DNA of 64,000 nucleotides from Flavobacterium keumense. Lineage in GTDB: Bacteria; Bacteroidota; Bacteroidia; Flavobacteriales; Flavobacteriaceae. The notes under the pieces are model-generated. The model was not told where the DNA came from. It saw nothing but the letters and a program-made list of their open reading frames with translations, and made no database searches. This document shows positions 7,753-18,492 of the stretch, piece after piece. The position numbers were made by a program, and so were the translations under genes. Each line of letters begins with the position of its first letter. Position 1 is the stretch's first letter. The stretch covers positions 744,001 through 808,000 of the forward strand of contig NZ_CP092332.1 of assembly GCF_029866485.1 (NCBI RefSeq), in the 5' to 3' direction.

Positions 7753-10700
7753 ATGAATAGTTTGATTCTACGAGCCCTAGGGTTAAAATTAATTTTTGAA
7801 AATTATATCCAAAAGTCCAAAGGGATACCTAATCAATCGTCAGTAGTAATTTTAAAAAAATGTCAATTTATAGCGAGTGTTGCAATGCTATTTTTTTGTT
7901 TTGTTGTAGGGTTTGCACAAAACAAAAAATTATCTGTTGTACAAACAACAACAAATACTAATCCATTTACGACTCAAGCAGATTTAACTTCTGTTTGTCC
8001 TGATGATGGTACAGAATTAGCTAAGATTTTTTTGTGCGGAAGCACGAGCTCGAGAACACTTTCTATACCTTCAACGGGAGCAACAGCTATAGTTTGGGAA
8101 CAATTAAATGAAACTAGTTGTGCCCCCAATACCACAAAAGATTGTCCCAATATAGCTACTGCATGCAGTTGGACCACCGTAGGTACAGGGGTTCAATTTA
8201 TTGCAACAACTTCAGGTCAATTTAGGGTACGATATCAAGAGAATGGAAACCAAGTCTATTTTTTCAATGTATATCAAAATGGATTAGATATTCCAATGAC
8301 GTATACCCCTATATATTGTGGTAAATCAGGAGAAATACGAGTAGCACAACTCACAGGATATGAATATAGTTTAGATGGAACCAACTATCAATTATCTAAC
8401 GTGTTTTCCATTAATACCGCAGGAGATTATACACTTAGGGTAAGGAGACAAGGCGCTACCACTTCAGATTGTATTTTTACACTACCCATAACTATTGAAA
8501 GTAAGGAATTGGGGGTTTCAACTACCGTTACGCAGCCCACATCTTCTATTCAAAAAGGATCAATCCAACTTACAACATCTAATGTTCGTGAGCAGTATTT
8601 TTATAAGCTAATGCAGGGGAGTACAATAATCAATCAAGTAGGGCCTTTATTAGAAAGCGAATATGGTTTTCCAAATTTGAATGCGGGTAATTATACATGG
8701 GGAGTAAAAACAAGTGACTGCGACTGGAAAACAGGCGACTTTACCATAAATTCCATTTCGCCTTTTCAAATTACATACACAATACAACCCGTGACTTGCC
8801 AGCCTGGATATGTAGAACTTTTTGTTTCTGGCGGAACACCTCCGTATCAGTTTTTTTTTAATGGTAAGACTAATCCAGAATCGAGCAATAAAATTGCTGT
8901 GCCTGTTTCGGGAACCTACACCATTAAAGTTGTAGATAGTAACAATCAATTTGATACCGTTTCAGTTAATGTCCCGAGTCAGAGCCCTCCAGTTTATACC
9001 ATTCAGAAGGTAAATGAAAATTGCTACTATCCCAATTCATGGCAAATTAAGTTTAATGTGACCAATGACAATGGGAATAGTTTACGATATAGTATAAACA
9101 ACGGTCAAACTTTTTCGACAAATCCAGTATTTTCAGGTTTATCTGCTACACCTGCAGGGACTACTTACAAAACAGTCATAGAGTATACGTATGGAGGGGT
9201 AAAGTGCCTACTAAACGAAGATATAATTTTGGTTCAACCTCAATTTGGTTTATCTGCTACCGCAGGTGTTTCTGAATTAATTGGCTGTCTGCCTTCTCCT
9301 GATGAAGATAAGGCTAAAATTAGAATTACCAATCCGCAAGGAGGAATACCGCCATACCAATACAGTTTTGACAATCAAGCTAGTTGGACCACAAACACTT
9401 CCGTCTTACAACCTGCAGGGAGTTATGTTTTTCATATCAAGGATGCTACTGGATGTATTTCGGCATTAAACAAGGTAATAGTAGAAAATATAGGAGTCCC
9501 ATCGATTACGGTAACTAATGACTCTTTTAATTGTGATGGCACAGCAAATAGTTCCGTTACAATTACAAATGTCACCGCAACTAATTTTTCCTATACCTAT
9601 ACTTTGGACGGAGTAGCTCAATCGAGTAATAATTTTAAAAATTTAGCTCCAGGAAATCATCAATTAGAAGTGAAGTATCAACCGTTAATCGTACCCACTC
9701 CAAGTAATTTATTAAAAGAAGATTTTGGTTATGGAGCCGATACTACTTCGCCAGGAATGAGTGCAGCTTATTGTTTTGAAAAACAAACCCCTCCAGTTAT
9801 TTGTAATTTAGATAAAGGTTGGTGGCTTCATATTAATGATGGAGAGTATTCTGTTACCTCTTACATTATATATCCTCATGGGGCATGGTTTAGACCCATA
9901 GACCATACAAATCCATCAATTGCAAAAGGACGTTATTTAGTTGTAAACATAAAAGGGGATAATACGCAACCAATCATTTACTCTAAAATTATTAACGATA
10001 TTGTCCCTAATCAACCTATAAGCGTTGAATTTTATGCGACTAATTTATTGAAAAAAACTATAGGTGGTTGGGCTCCAAATCTAAGAATTGCTTTAGAAGA
10101 CGCTACAGGAATACAAATTTCAACCTATGATACAGGAAATATACCTCAAACAGAAGATTGGATAAAATATTCTCTTTCATTAAATCCAGGAAATAATATC
10201 TCTTTGCGGTTTACAGTTCGTTCTATTCAACAGCAACAAGGAGGTAATGATGTTGCCATTGATGATATTACGGCTTATCAAATCCCTAAATTATGTGCAG
10301 CTACTAGGATAATTAATTTTGTTGTCCCTTCAGGAAAAGCTTTTGATGCTAGCATAACCAGTCAAAAAAACAGCAGTTGTTCAAATTCAAATGATGGGGA
10401 AATTACAATTACTGCCCAAAATTATAATCCTACCGAAGGGTATCAATATTCTAAAGATAATGGGATAACATGGCAAACAGTTATGACATCACCGTTCACT
10501 ATTAGTAATTTATCTAAGGGTACTTATTCCATAAAAATACGATATAATGCAACTTCGACAGGAGTTTGTGTAAAGTCATTTTCACCAATTATAATTACAG
10601 CACCAGCCCCTTTATTGACAACAGCAACAATTACTACTTTAGCCACTTGTAGCCAAGGAGCAACAATTACTGTTACTACTACTGGAGGATCTCCGTTTTA

Positions 10701-13700
10701 TAAGTATGAATTATGGAATGAGTTCAATACCTCTATTATACGTCCAAGGCAAAATGCAGCAATTTTTGAAAATGTTACCCCTGGTAAATATACTATCCGT
10801 GGATCTGATGCGAACGGATGTAAAAACACTGCAGATTTCTCAATCACAGTTTTAGAATCACCAAAACCGATACCCGCTATTAATAGCAATTCGGATTTAT
10901 GTTATGATACTGTAAATCAATCAAAAATTATAATTGATGTAACCTCAGGAACACCGCCTTTTACTTACAGTTTAAATGGAGCTGCACCGCAAACAAGTAA
11001 TGAATTTTCATCTCTTTTTCCAGGAAACTACTGGGTTACAATAGTTGATAGCAATAATTGTGAGGCAATTACATCCAATAGCACAATTGGAGAGGAATTA
11101 AAAGTTGCCGCAAGTTTAATTAAAGATTTAGATTGTACAGCAAACCCAGATGCAATTATTAAAATTGCAGTAGAAGGAGGAGTTAAACCGCTACGTTATA
11201 AAGTAAGAAAAGAGGGCAGTAGTATCGCTTCTGCCGATGTGACCATTCCTAATTCAGATGCCTCATTTACATATTTTGTTTCAGATTTGAATAAGGGAGA
11301 CTATAGTTTTGAGATTATTGATGCTAATGGTTGTACTAAAAGTACAAATACAATTACTATTCAACCTAAGGTATATCCAGAAGTACTTTCATTAACACAA
11401 AGTCAATCTATTTTATGCCATTTTGATACAACAGCAGCCATTATAGTTAATTTAGACACAACCAAAGGAGTAGCCCCTTTTACATATACATTGAACAATA
11501 CAATCACCCAAGATAGCCCAGTATTTGGCAATTTAGCAGCAGGAACCTATACAATAGGTGTTAAAGATAGTAAAGGCTGTTCGTCATCCGAGAAAACGAT
11601 TACTTTAACAGCACCAGAAGAAATAAAAATACTTTTTCATGCAGTTCCTATTACCTGTAATGGCTCAGGAATTTCTAAAGGAGCGGTAGTGGTAGATAGT
11701 GTAAAAGGAGGAATTCCTCCCTATAATTATTTTGTTACAGGCGTAAATGGTTATGACGAAAAGGAGTTAAATAATTCTGGAACTACTTCACATACATTTG
11801 ATGTAGTTGATTTTGGCTTATACCAAATTAATGTTATTGATAGTAATGGATGTTCTGTTTTAATTCAAGATGTCTTAGTAGCTTCCCCACCTGAAGATTT
11901 AGATATTCAGGTAACCACTACAATAGCAGATTGTGCAATTGGAGGTACGGCTTTGGTTGCTGTAGGGACTGCAACAGGGAGCATTTCTTCAGGGCCGTTT
12001 CATTTTTCAATTTATACAGGTGAAATACCGGCTTATCCTATTGGAATTTGGCAAAATGAAGATGCTGCGGGGTCTAAAAAAACCGTTTTTACCCATTTAA
12101 AACCAGGGTTAAAATATACTTTTGTAGTTTATGATGAAACCACGGGCTGTTATTATTTTGAAACCGCAGAAAGTGCAATAGCTACAAATTCGACTTTAGA
12201 AATAAGAGATTTACAAATAAAAAATATCAGTTGTAAAGGTAACGCAGACGGGAAAGTATCTTTTACGATTAAAAATAATTATGCTGTTACAACTCCTATT
12301 TCATATCAAGCGCTTCATTCACAATCTTTATTGCCAGTAACTGGAGTTTCTGGAACGGTTAGTATACCCGCCAATGGAGAGGTCACTATTACCGATCTTG
12401 GATTGTTCCCTTTTGGGAATTATATAGTAGAACTTAAAGAAGAAACAGGGGCTCCAAATCCAGCGTGTAGCGTAGCTTCAATTCCATTTAATATTACCGA
12501 AAGCGCAAAAGATTTAATCTTGAATGCAAAGATTTTAAAAAACGCAAATTGTTTAGCGAAAGGAATAATTAGTTTGCAAGCTCAAGACGGAAAAGCTCCT
12601 TATGTATATCAAATCGTTAACAAGAATGCTTCAGGAGGGTCTAGTTTGGTTCCACCTCCACCTCCTTCTGAACCAATTACTTGGGTTAATACCAATACAT
12701 TTACAGCTGATGCCGGAGACTATTTAGTTTTTGTAAAAGACAGTTATGGATGTGTTAGAAAAATGGAAATTACACTTCCAAAAGATACTGAACCCATCAT
12801 TAGTCTTGCTGTAGCAAATGCATGTGTTATAGAAGGACAATTTGAAATTGAACTAACAACTCTCACTCCTGGTATCAAACCCTATTATGCAAGTGTTAAC
12901 GGGAGCGATTTTAGTCCAGTTATAGAACCATATACTTTACAAAATCAAAATTCAGGGAAGTATACCATTACTATAAAAGATGTAAATGGATGTTCGAATA
13001 CACAGTCTTTAAACATTTATAGTCCATTGGGACTATCTTCAAAAGTCATTCAATTGCCCACTTGTAACACTGCTGATGGTAAAATAGAAGCAATGGTTTT
13101 GGGCGGTTCAGGTAATTATGAATATAAAATAGATGGAGGAAGTGCTGTTTCTAGTCCCAATTTTACAGACTTAAGCTCGGGGAATCATTCAATTGAGCTT
13201 AAAGATACCACCACTAACTGTGCAAAAAGTATTTCAGTAAATTTAGAAGCACCAACTCCTATTACGGGATTGGTTCTGTCACAAAAACAGGTGAGTTGTA
13301 ATGGAGGGAATGATGGTTCTATAACGGCAACAATTACTACCCCTGCAATTGGAACCAATGACAATCCTGTGTACAAATACAGTATTGATGGAGTAAATTT
13401 TCAAGCATCGAATATTTTTACAGGATTAATGAAAGGCACCTATACTGTTACCGTAATTTCAGGAAGAGAATGTGTAACAACTGATGTTATCTCAGTTAGC
13501 GAGCCAGAAGCAATTCGTATTCCGCCACCATCAGTTATTCAATTTGGTTGTAATTCAACCAATAATCTAAATAACGCATCCATTACGGTGAGTGAAATTA
13601 CGGGAGGTTCAGGAACCTATACTCAATATGAATTTATAAAAAACGGAACACGCGTTCAATTTGGACCGAAACCAACGTATATTGAGACGGACTTAAATGG

Positions 13701-16569
13701 CGGTAGTTATACTGTCAAGGTGTATGATGACAAAGGGTGTGAGAGCAGTGTTTCAACAACAATTGCACCGTTTTATGTTTTAGATAAACTCAATGTCAAT
13801 TCCACAAGCCCAATTAGCTGTATTACTAACGAAACTATCCAAGTCTCTGTTTCAGCCATTGGGGGTGTACCAACTAATTTAGACTATTCGTTAAGCCCTA
13901 TATCAGGAAGTTTAATTGGAACAACTTTTCCTTCCAATTTAACCGGAATTTTTTCTGGATTAACCGTTGGAGAATATCTAATTACCGTAAAGAATACAGT
14001 AACCAATTGTACAATTCAAGAGGTATACACTATTAATGAACCGAACACTTTTGGCTTGACCATAGATTCGGTAGTAGATGTAAGTTGTTTTGGAGGGAGT
14101 AATGGAAGCGCTACTATTACATTGGTTGATCAAAGCACACCAAGTAGAGCAGGAGTTTTTAGTTATGTTATTAAAGATAGTTTGGGCAATCTAGTTCAAT
14201 CTTCAACCACTACATCGACTGGCCCTATAACCATTTCAAATTTAAAAGCAGATACGTATTCTATTACAGCAACTTTGAGCAACGCGCCATTTTGTGGTCT
14301 GACTAAAAAAGTCACGATTAGTCAACCAATAGCTACTCTATCACTGTCAGAATCTCATTCGGACATTACCTGTGCAGTAGGAAACAACGACGGAAAAATT
14401 ACTGCTTTACCTCAAGGCGGTTGGGCTGATTTTTATGAATTCAAATGGGAAAAAGAGGGAATAGTAATTCAAAATTGGGGAGACATTACTGAGATTAATA
14501 ATCTAACACAAGGGAACTATACGTTTTATGTTCGGGACGCAAAAGGGTGTGAGGTAAACAAGCAACTTATCTTAAATAATCCTTTGCCAATATCTCTTAA
14601 AGCAGCTGCTGATAAATCGCTATTAAGCTGTTTTGGGGATCAAACCGCAACCATTTCGATTACAAACGTTTCAGGAGGACAAGGAAGTAATTATTGGTAT
14701 ACATTGGAGAAAAAAAGTCCTAGTCCACAGGTTTGGGGTCAGCAAAAATCCAATGAATTTAAAAAATTAGACGCTGGAATTTATACTGTAACCGTAACAG
14801 ACAATTGGTCTTGTATAGCCTCTTCAGGAGAAATAGAAATTAAAGAACCAGACCCTGTTGTTGCCACCTTATCGGTGTTAAATGCACCAACCTGTTTGAG
14901 TCCTGCCCAGTTGGATTTACAGATTTCAGGAGGAACGCCTCCTTATAGGTTTAGTACTGATAATAGTGTTTTTAGTCCGTTCCTATCAGGTGTTTTAAAT
15001 GGTAAAACAGGTACGAATCATTATTATGTCAAAGATAACAATGGGTGCGGAGCGTATCAGTCCAATGATATAATTATTGAACTCCCTAAAGGGCTATCTG
15101 TTCTTTTAGATACTACGCTTGCCAAAGTAAATTGTACCGGAGAAAGTACAGCAACTATTTTGGCAACAGCCCAAGGCGGTTTAGGAAATTATTCCTATTC
15201 ACTATTAGACGACAAGGATAATTTGGTTAGAGCAGCTCAACTAACAGGCAACTTTACAAGTTTGGCTGCCGGAAAATACAAGGTAAAAGTAATTAGTTCC
15301 GATTGCGTTCCAGCAGAATCAACAATTGTTACGATTACAGAACCTGCGTCTAAATTAACACCTACCTATTCGTTAACAGACGCGCTGTGTGCAGGGTCTA
15401 ATGATGGCTCAGTAAAAATTAATTCTTCAGGAGGAACAGTAGTTATAAAGCATGCTATTTCACCTAATTTGAGTCAGTTTACAGAATCGGATTTGTTCGA
15501 GAATTTAGCACCTGGCAGTTATGATTTGTTGGTTCAAGATGCCTTAGGATGCTATGATAAAAAGGTTGTTACCATTGGGGAGCCTACAGTTTTATCAGCA
15601 CAAACACTTAGCACATCAATTGTTCAGGAATTATGTTATGATGATAAAAATGCACAATTTAGTATTGCTATTTCGGGAGGAACACTCCCTTATACTATAT
15701 CTTTAGACAACCCAATTGGTCCATTTACAACAGGAAGTGCTACCCAAACCCAATTTGATTTTGTTAATTTGACCGGAGGATCTCATACTGTTTATATTCA
15801 AGACGCACATCATTGTACGTTGGATTGGACAGTAAATTTGAATGCGTCGATAAAATTGAACCCAACCACAATTGTCAATTATGATTGTGTGAATAACACA
15901 CAGCACAATCAATTAAAAGTGGTATTAGATACTAGTGTTTCTGATTATTCTTTAGTCCAATTTGCGTTAGATGGAGGAGTCTATCAATCGAGTAATGTAT
16001 TTTCTAACCTTACCCCAGGAGATCATTTTATAAGAGTAAAACACAATAATGGATGTGTTAAAGACTCCCCTGTTTTTAGTATTAAAAAAGTAGAACCTTT
16101 AACATTGGTTGTACAAGAAGGTGGGTTAAATGAAATTATAGCGGTGCCAAAAGGAGGAGGAGGAAATTATACATTTACTTTTGAGGGTCAACCCAATGGA
16201 ACCAACCCGAGTTATATTTACTATAAAACACAAGATTATTTCGTTACAGTTCAAGACGCAAATGGGTGTACAACATCGGTGACTCAAAAATTCAATTACA
16301 TCGACATCTGCATACCCAATTATTTTACCCCTAATGGAGACGGAATTAATGATACTTGGGCGCCCGGTTGTACCATTAATTATAAGAACTTAAGTTTTAC
16401 AGTACTCGATCGTTACGGACGAGAAATACAGACTTTTCATTATGGAGAATCTTGGGACGGGAAATACCAAGAAGCAGCACTTCCTTCTGGGGATTATTGG
16501 TACGTGTTGAAACTGAATAATTCAAAAGATGACAGAGAATTCGTAGGTCATTTTACACTCTATAGATAA
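7753..16569 (+). CDS. sprB: Giant SprB-like gliding motility adhesin with T9SS type B sorting domain
   Basis: A 2938-residue cell-surface adhesin of the SprB family. Most of it is SprB-type repeats with Cys-x-G-x-x-DG-x-I strands (CNGGNDGSITAT, CKGNADGKVSF, CFGGSNGSATITL, CAGSNDGSVKI) alternating with GG-x-PPY and L-x-x-G-x-Y-x-V/I-x-V-x-D-x-x-GC. Residues about 653-845 are a different, non-repeat domain. PPPPPSEP occurs near residue 1633. The end, from residue 2851 (DICIPNYFTPNGDGIND), is a type B T9SS sorting domain. The hydrophobic signal segment lies at residues 37-56 behind an unusually long N-region. It is less than half the length reported for F. johnsoniae SprB. The sprF-like partner follows 17 bases downstream. 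Confidence 0.87.
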   Translation: MNSLILRALGLKLIFENYIQKSKGIPNQSSVVILKKCQFIASVAMLFFCFVVGFAQNKKLSVVQTTTNTNPFTTQADLTSVCPDDGTELAKIFLCGSTSSRTLSIPSTGATAIVWEQLNETSCAPNTTKDCPNIATACSWTTVGTGVQFIATTSGQFRVRYQENGNQVYFFNVYQNGLDIPMTYTPIYCGKSGEIRVAQLTGYEYSLDGTNYQLSNVFSINTAGDYTLRVRRQGATTSDCIFTLPITIESKELGVSTTVTQPTSSIQKGSIQLTTSNVREQYFYKLMQGSTIINQVGPLLESEYGFPNLNAGNYTWGVKTSDCDWKTGDFTINSISPFQITYTIQPVTCQPGYVELFVSGGTPPYQFFFNGKTNPESSNKIAVPVSGTYTIKVVDSNNQFDTVSVNVPSQSPPVYTIQKVNENCYYPNSWQIKFNVTNDNGNSLRYSINNGQTFSTNPVFSGLSATPAGTTYKTVIEYTYGGVKCLLNEDIILVQPQFGLSATAGVSELIGCLPSPDEDKAKIRITNPQGGIPPYQYSFDNQASWTTNTSVLQPAGSYVFHIKDATGCISALNKVIVENIGVPSITVTNDSFNCDGTANSSVTITNVTATNFSYTYTLDGVAQSSNNFKNLAPGNHQLEVKYQPLIVPTPSNLLKEDFGYGADTTSPGMSAAYCFEKQTPPVICNLDKGWWLHINDGEYSVTSYIIYPHGAWFRPIDHTNPSIAKGRYLVVNIKGDNTQPIIYSKIINDIVPNQPISVEFYATNLLKKTIGGWAPNLRIALEDATGIQISTYDTGNIPQTEDWIKYSLSLNPGNNISLRFTVRSIQQQQGGNDVAIDDITAYQIPKLCAATRIINFVVPSGKAFDASITSQKNSSCSNSNDGEITITAQNYNPTEGYQYSKDNGITWQTVMTSPFTISNLSKGTYSIKIRYNATSTGVCVKSFSPIIITAPAPLLTTATITTLATCSQGATITVTTTGGSPFYKYELWNEFNTSIIRPRQNAAIFENVTPGKYTIRGSDANGCKNTADFSITVLESPKPIPAINSNSDLCYDTVNQSKIIIDVTSGTPPFTYSLNGAAPQTSNEFSSLFPGNYWVTIVDSNNCEAITSNSTIGEELKVAASLIKDLDCTANPDAIIKIAVEGGVKPLRYKVRKEGSSIASADVTIPNSDASFTYFVSDLNKGDYSFEIIDANGCTKSTNTITIQPKVYPEVLSLTQSQSILCHFDTTAAIIVNLDTTKGVAPFTYTLNNTITQDSPVFGNLAAGTYTIGVKDSKGCSSSEKTITLTAPEEIKILFHAVPITCNGSGISKGAVVVDSVKGGIPPYNYFVTGVNGYDEKELNNSGTTSHTFDVVDFGLYQINVIDSNGCSVLIQDVLVASPPEDLDIQVTTTIADCAIGGTALVAVGTATGSISSGPFHFSIYTGEIPAYPIGIWQNEDAAGSKKTVFTHLKPGLKYTFVVYDETTGCYYFETAESAIATNSTLEIRDLQIKNISCKGNADGKVSFTIKNNYAVTTPISYQALHSQSLLPVTGVSGTVSIPANGEVTITDLGLFPFGNYIVELKEETGAPNPACSVASIPFNITESAKDLILNAKILKNANCLAKGIISLQAQDGKAPYVYQIVNKNASGGSSLVPPPPPSEPITWVNTNTFTADAGDYLVFVKDSYGCVRKMEITLPKDTEPIISLAVANACVIEGQFEIELTTLTPGIKPYYASVNGSDFSPVIEPYTLQNQNSGKYTITIKDVNGCSNTQSLNIYSPLGLSSKVIQLPTCNTADGKIEAMVLGGSGNYEYKIDGGSAVSSPNFTDLSSGNHSIELKDTTTNCAKSISVNLEAPTPITGLVLSQKQVSCNGGNDGSITATITTPAIGTNDNPVYKYSIDGVNFQASNIFTGLMKGTYTVTVISGRECVTTDVISVSEPEAIRIPPPSVIQFGCNSTNNLNNASITVSEITGGSGTYTQYEFIKNGTRVQFGPKPTYIETDLNGGSYTVKVYDDKGCESSVSTTIAPFYVLDKLNVNSTSPISCITNETIQVSVSAIGGVPTNLDYSLSPISGSLIGTTFPSNLTGIFSGLTVGEYLITVKNTVTNCTIQEVYTINEPNTFGLTIDSVVDVSCFGGSNGSATITLVDQSTPSRAGVFSYVIKDSLGNLVQSSTTTSTGPITISNLKADTYSITATLSNAPFCGLTKKVTISQPIATLSLSESHSDITCAVGNNDGKITALPQGGWADFYEFKWEKEGIVIQNWGDITEINNLTQGNYTFYVRDAKGCEVNKQLILNNPLPISLKAAADKSLLSCFGDQTATISITNVSGGQGSNYWYTLEKKSPSPQVWGQQKSNEFKKLDAGIYTVTVTDNWSCIASSGEIEIKEPDPVVATLSVLNAPTCLSPAQLDLQISGGTPPYRFSTDNSVFSPFLSGVLNGKTGTNHYYVKDNNGCGAYQSNDIIIELPKGLSVLLDTTLAKVNCTGESTATILATAQGGLGNYSYSLLDDKDNLVRAAQLTGNFTSLAAGKYKVKVISSDCVPAESTIVTITEPASKLTPTYSLTDALCAGSNDGSVKINSSGGTVVIKHAISPNLSQFTESDLFENLAPGSYDLLVQDALGCYDKKVVTIGEPTVLSAQTLSTSIVQELCYDDKNAQFSIAISGGTLPYTISLDNPIGPFTTGSATQTQFDFVNLTGGSHTVYIQDAHHCTLDWTVNLNASIKLNPTTIVNYDCVNNTQHNQLKVVLDTSVSDYSLVQFALDGGVYQSSNVFSNLTPGDHFIRVKHNNGCVKDSPVFSIKKVEPLTLVVQEGGLNEIIAVPKGGGGNYTFTFEGQPNGTNPSYIYYKTQDYFVTVQDANGCTTSVTQKFNYIDICIPNYFTPNGDGINDTWAPGCTINYKNLSFTVLDRYGREIQTFHYGESWDGKYQEAALPSGDYWYVLKLNNSKDDREFVGHFTLYR

Positions 16570-16586
16570 TTCATTAAATAAAATCA

Positions 16587-17561
16587 ATGAAAAGAATAGT
16601 TATATATACCCTTTTGTCTATCTGTTTTTCAGGCTTTAGCCAAGAATTGCATTTGCCTGTTTTTACACAATACTTGGCAGATAATAATTTTGTTTTATCG
16701 CCTACGTTTGCTGGAATTGGGGATAATTTAAGGATACGAGCCAATGGATTAACCCAATGGGTGGGTATCAAAGAGGCGCCACAAAATCAGTCGTTATATG
16801 CTGATTTTAGAATTGGGAGTAGGTCAGGAGTAGGTCTTTCATTGTACAATGACAGTAATGGGAATACATTTCAAACGGGTGCTAAATTTTCTTTTGCACA
16901 CCATATTATTTTAGATTATTATTCAAAACAATACTTGTCTTTTGGACTGTCGTACAACATCAATAATTTTAAAATAGACATAAATAAATTTAACACTACC
17001 CATGAAATTCCATTGATAGACCCAAGTATTACAAACAACAGATCCATTTCTAACAATAATTTTGATGTGGGACTTTTGTATCGTAATAAAGGGTTTTATC
17101 TGAGTTTCAATGCAGCTAATATGTTGCCCAAAACTAAAGATAATTATTTAGGTATCGAACCTAGTTTGGTGTTGAACTACCAACTATATTCGGGTTATGT
17201 AATAAAAAGTAGTTATAACAGAAATGTAGAAATAGAGCCTTCTGTATATTATCAATTTTTTGCTGGAGATAAACGTTCTACAACTGATATTAATTTTAAA
17301 TACCGTCGGTATAATAGTTATGATGATTATTATTGGGCAGGCGTTTCCTATCGTTTTTTAAACGATCAACCATTTAAGCCGTTAACTGTAGGTCCAATGG
17401 CGGGGTTTAAGAAGTCAAATTTTTATTTTGGATATTCCTATCAAGTGACACTGAATCAAATTGCCGCCTACAACTCAGGAACACACGTGATTACTTTAGG
17501 ATTTGATTTCCTTCAAGGAATAAGTGATTGTCCTTGTACACAAAGTCCCGTTCACGATTAA
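16587..17561 (+). CDS. sprF: PorP/SprF family T9SS outer-membrane protein, partner of SprB
   Basis: 324 residues with a signal peptide (to about residue 19, ...FSGFSQ) followed by the family opening LHLPVFTQYLADNNFVLSPTFAGIGDNLRIRANGLTQWVG, shortened here to its key parts: an LPVFTQY strand, the NP/SP-T-x-AG turn and an R-x-QW/RxxGLTQW-like motif. Repeated aromatic strands suit a beta-barrel. In F. johnsoniae SprF is needed to put SprB on the cell surface. Its place 17 bases after the adhesin gene supports the same role. Last gene of the operon. Confidence 0.83.
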   Translation: MKRIVIYTLLSICFSGFSQELHLPVFTQYLADNNFVLSPTFAGIGDNLRIRANGLTQWVGIKEAPQNQSLYADFRIGSRSGVGLSLYNDSNGNTFQTGAKFSFAHHIILDYYSKQYLSFGLSYNINNFKIDINKFNTTHEIPLIDPSITNNRSISNNNFDVGLLYRNKGFYLSFNAANMLPKTKDNYLGIEPSLVLNYQLYSGYVIKSSYNRNVEIEPSVYYQFFAGDKRSTTDINFKYRRYNSYDDYYWAGVSYRFLNDQPFKPLTVGPMAGFKKSNFYFGYSYQVTLNQIAAYNSGTHVITLGFDFLQGISDCPCTQSPVHD

Positions 17562-17667
17562 TCTTTTTAGGATTCCCAAGTTACTTAATTTATTGTAGCT
17601 TTTCAAAATAGTTCATTTTCAAACTGTTAAAATAGTAAACCGTCACTCGAATATTTAAAAAAAAACT

Positions 17668-17675
17668 TACATTTG
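17668..17675 (+). promoter_or_regulatory. Predicted -7 element (TACATTTG)
   Basis: TACATTTG fits the Bacteroidota TAnnTTTG element and lies 29 bases before the ATG at 17705. No TTG was found at the usual distance upstream, so this is a half-match. Confidence 0.35.
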
Positions 17676-17704
17676 AAACTAATTGTAACCTACAAACCAT
17701 TCTT

Positions 17705-18313
17705 ATGAAAAAAATAATTTTAATTATCGCAGTCACAGTTTTAATAATTCCAACAGCAAAATCGCAAGAAAAAATCCAATTTGGAGTAAAAGGAGGTGTC
17801 AATTTTACAAACATGACTTCTAATGATTATTTATATGATGAAAAATTCAAGACTGGACTTTATCTTGGAGCAACTGTTGAAATTCCATTAAGCAAAAAAA
17901 TCTCAATTCAGCCAGAAATAGTATATTCAAGTCAAGGAATAAAAGGGAAAGCATTTGTAAATTATCCCTCAACTCTTCCTGGAACCATGCCTATAGTTAA
18001 TGCTGAACACAAGTTAGATTATATCAAGATTCCTGTTTTGGCAAAACTGTATTTAGTTAAGAATTTTTCATTTGAAATAGGACCATCATTTAATTTTTTA
18101 GTAAACGATCGGTTTACTTCTGATTCTTACACACAGACAGATCTAGCTGAAAAATTTGAATTTGGGGGTGTTATTGGGTTATCCTATAAAGTCAAATCAA
18201 ATTTTTTTGTAAATACAAATTATCTCATCGGTTTTTCTAATACTTTAAAATCTCCTTTTGAAAATTCAAAAAACTATGGTTTTTCAGCAGGAATTGGATA
18301 TTTATTTAAATAA
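17705..18313 (+). CDS. PorT-family / outer-membrane beta-barrel protein
   Basis: 202 residues: a signal peptide to about residue 21 (IPTAKSQ) and then a small barrel of the OMP_b-brl_2 type. It opens IQFGVKGGVNFTNM, continues with TGLYLGATVEIPLSKKISIQPEIVYSSQG and LDYIKIPVLAKLYL, and ends in an aromatic strand (AGIGYLFK). Proteins of this type are common in Bacteroidota and mostly uncharacterised. It has its own upstream -7 element and is probably not part of the sprB operon 143 bases before it. Confidence 0.75.
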   Translation: MKKIILIIAVTVLIIPTAKSQEKIQFGVKGGVNFTNMTSNDYLYDEKFKTGLYLGATVEIPLSKKISIQPEIVYSSQGIKGKAFVNYPSTLPGTMPIVNAEHKLDYIKIPVLAKLYLVKNFSFEIGPSFNFLVNDRFTSDSYTQTDLAEKFEFGGVIGLSYKVKSNFFVNTNYLIGFSNTLKSPFENSKNYGFSAGIGYLFK

Positions 18314-18429
18314 ATGACCCGTTCACGATTAAAGTCTGGTTTTTTGAAAAAAAGAGACTAAAAAATAACAGATTAATTAATTTACAACGATTTCGTTAAG
18401 AAAATCTGATTTTTTATCCGTTTTCGCAA

Positions 18430-18459
18430 TTTGACCCTACGCTAAAAGTACTATCTTTG
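18430..18459 (+). promoter_or_regulatory. Predicted promoter of pgk
   Basis: TTTG at 18430-18433, an 18-base spacer and TATCTTTG at 18452-18459 match the Bacteroidota consensus closely. The pgk ATG is 33 bases downstream. Confidence 0.7.
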
Positions 18460-18492
18460 TTTCTCTTTCAGAAAAACTAAAAAACAGATACA

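Noticed and set aside
7753..16569. Internal DNA repeats of the giant gene taken as a mobile element
   Set aside because: The repeats are degenerate protein repeats of the SprB type, in frame throughout.
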